Assembly: GCA_012512545.1 (NCBI GenBank) | Contig: JAAZDZ010000231.1 | Span: 1-12,158 of the forward strand | Direction: 5' to 3' | DNA from: Alcaligenaceae bacterium | Lineage (GTDB): Bacteria; Pseudomonadota; Gammaproteobacteria; Burkholderiales; Burkholderiaceae_B | DNA length: 12,158 nt | In this document: positions 12,016 through 12,158 of the stretch, piece by piece | How positions within the stretch are numbered: the first letter of the stretch is position 1 | How the letters are laid out: each line of letters opens with the position of its first letter | Notes under the pieces: model-generated | What the model was told of the DNA's origin: nothing | Database searches by the model: none | What the model saw: only the letters and a program-made list of their open reading frames with translations | Program-made: the position numbers and the translations under genes

Positions 12016-12158
12016 TTACACTGATTTTGGAAGTTGTGCTGGCAATCTGGAAAAATCTTTGTTTTGGGTGCGCGGCCTGGGCGGGTGGGATACCCAGGCG
12101 GAGCCTTCTACGTAATAGCGCAGCGGCTTGTCAGCCCACTCTCCCGCGTAGTGCACGC
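12016..12158 (-). CDS. Possible 3' end of a host gene (partial)
   Basis: On the - strand a frame is open from the window edge to a TAA at 12016-12018, giving about 46 residues beginning VHYAGEWADKPLRYYVEGSAWVSHPP. Not recognised. The other two - strand frames are closed within the first 50 bases, and a hairpin with a short T-run follows the stop, which supports a gene end. The length is too short for confidence; chance openness in GC-rich DNA is the alternative. Nothing else is seen in 11905-12158. Confidence 0.3.
   Translation of the reverse strand, partial: VHYAGEWADKPLRYYVEGSAWVSHPPRPRTQNKDFSRLPAQLPKSV

Noticed and set aside
1..12158. CRISPR array, insertion sequences, toxin-antitoxin or restriction genes
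   Set aside because: No regularly spaced repeats, transposase motifs, or recognisable toxin, nuclease or methylase motifs were seen in any plausible reading frame.

Overview
The window is the right-hand part of a temperate, P2-like (contractile-tailed) prophage integrated at a tRNA-Arg(ACG) gene, followed by about 300 bases of host flank. The GC-rich coding and the tRNA-Arg sequence suggest a betaproteobacterium, perhaps Alcaligenaceae or Burkholderiales. That assignment is an impression, not a proven one.

Layout. (1) Positions 1-2924, + strand: the end of the late tail operon, with tape measure protein (5' end cut by the window), P2 gpU-like and gpD-like proteins. (2) 2939-4114, - strand: an A/T-richer block with a small secreted protein (a probable moron), a small unknown ORF with an A9 slippery tract and a bidirectional terminator, and a short XRE-family repressor. 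(3) 4115-6083: a divergent promoter/operator, then a + strand early operon encoding a ribbon-helix-helix regulator, an Ogr/Delta-type late activator, an unknown protein, a DUF4406 protein and a P22 antirepressor-N-like protein. (4) 6084-6361: a noncoding control region with a promoter, an attenuator and a C4 / P4-CI-type antisense RNA. (5) 6362-10304: a replication operon with a small unknown protein, a P4-alpha-like primase-helicase, an unknown protein, SSB and another small protein. (6) 10295-11739: an excisionase-like protein and a tyrosine integrase whose frames overlap by 139 nt. (7) 11731-11904: an intrinsic terminator, tRNA-Arg with encoded CCA, and its promoter, all on the - strand. 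(8) 11905-12158: host flank, possibly with the 3' end of a - strand gene.

How it works together. Lysogeny appears to have two layers. The XRE repressor and the RHH protein face each other across an operator-bearing promoter, which should control the early operon including the Ogr-like activator of the late tail genes. The replication operon has its own switch. Its leader folds as a three-way-junction RNA whose exposed segments CTGTCAA and GTGCTCCAT are complementary to two places in the same leader. One lies upstream, next to a terminator/antiterminator pair. The other covers the Shine-Dalgarno of the first replication gene. This matches the layout of satellite phage P4 immunity (seqA - CI RNA - seqC) and of the P1/P7 C4 system. 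It is the most interesting system in the window. The family is known, but this combination of attenuator and two targets in a P2-tailed phage deserves testing.
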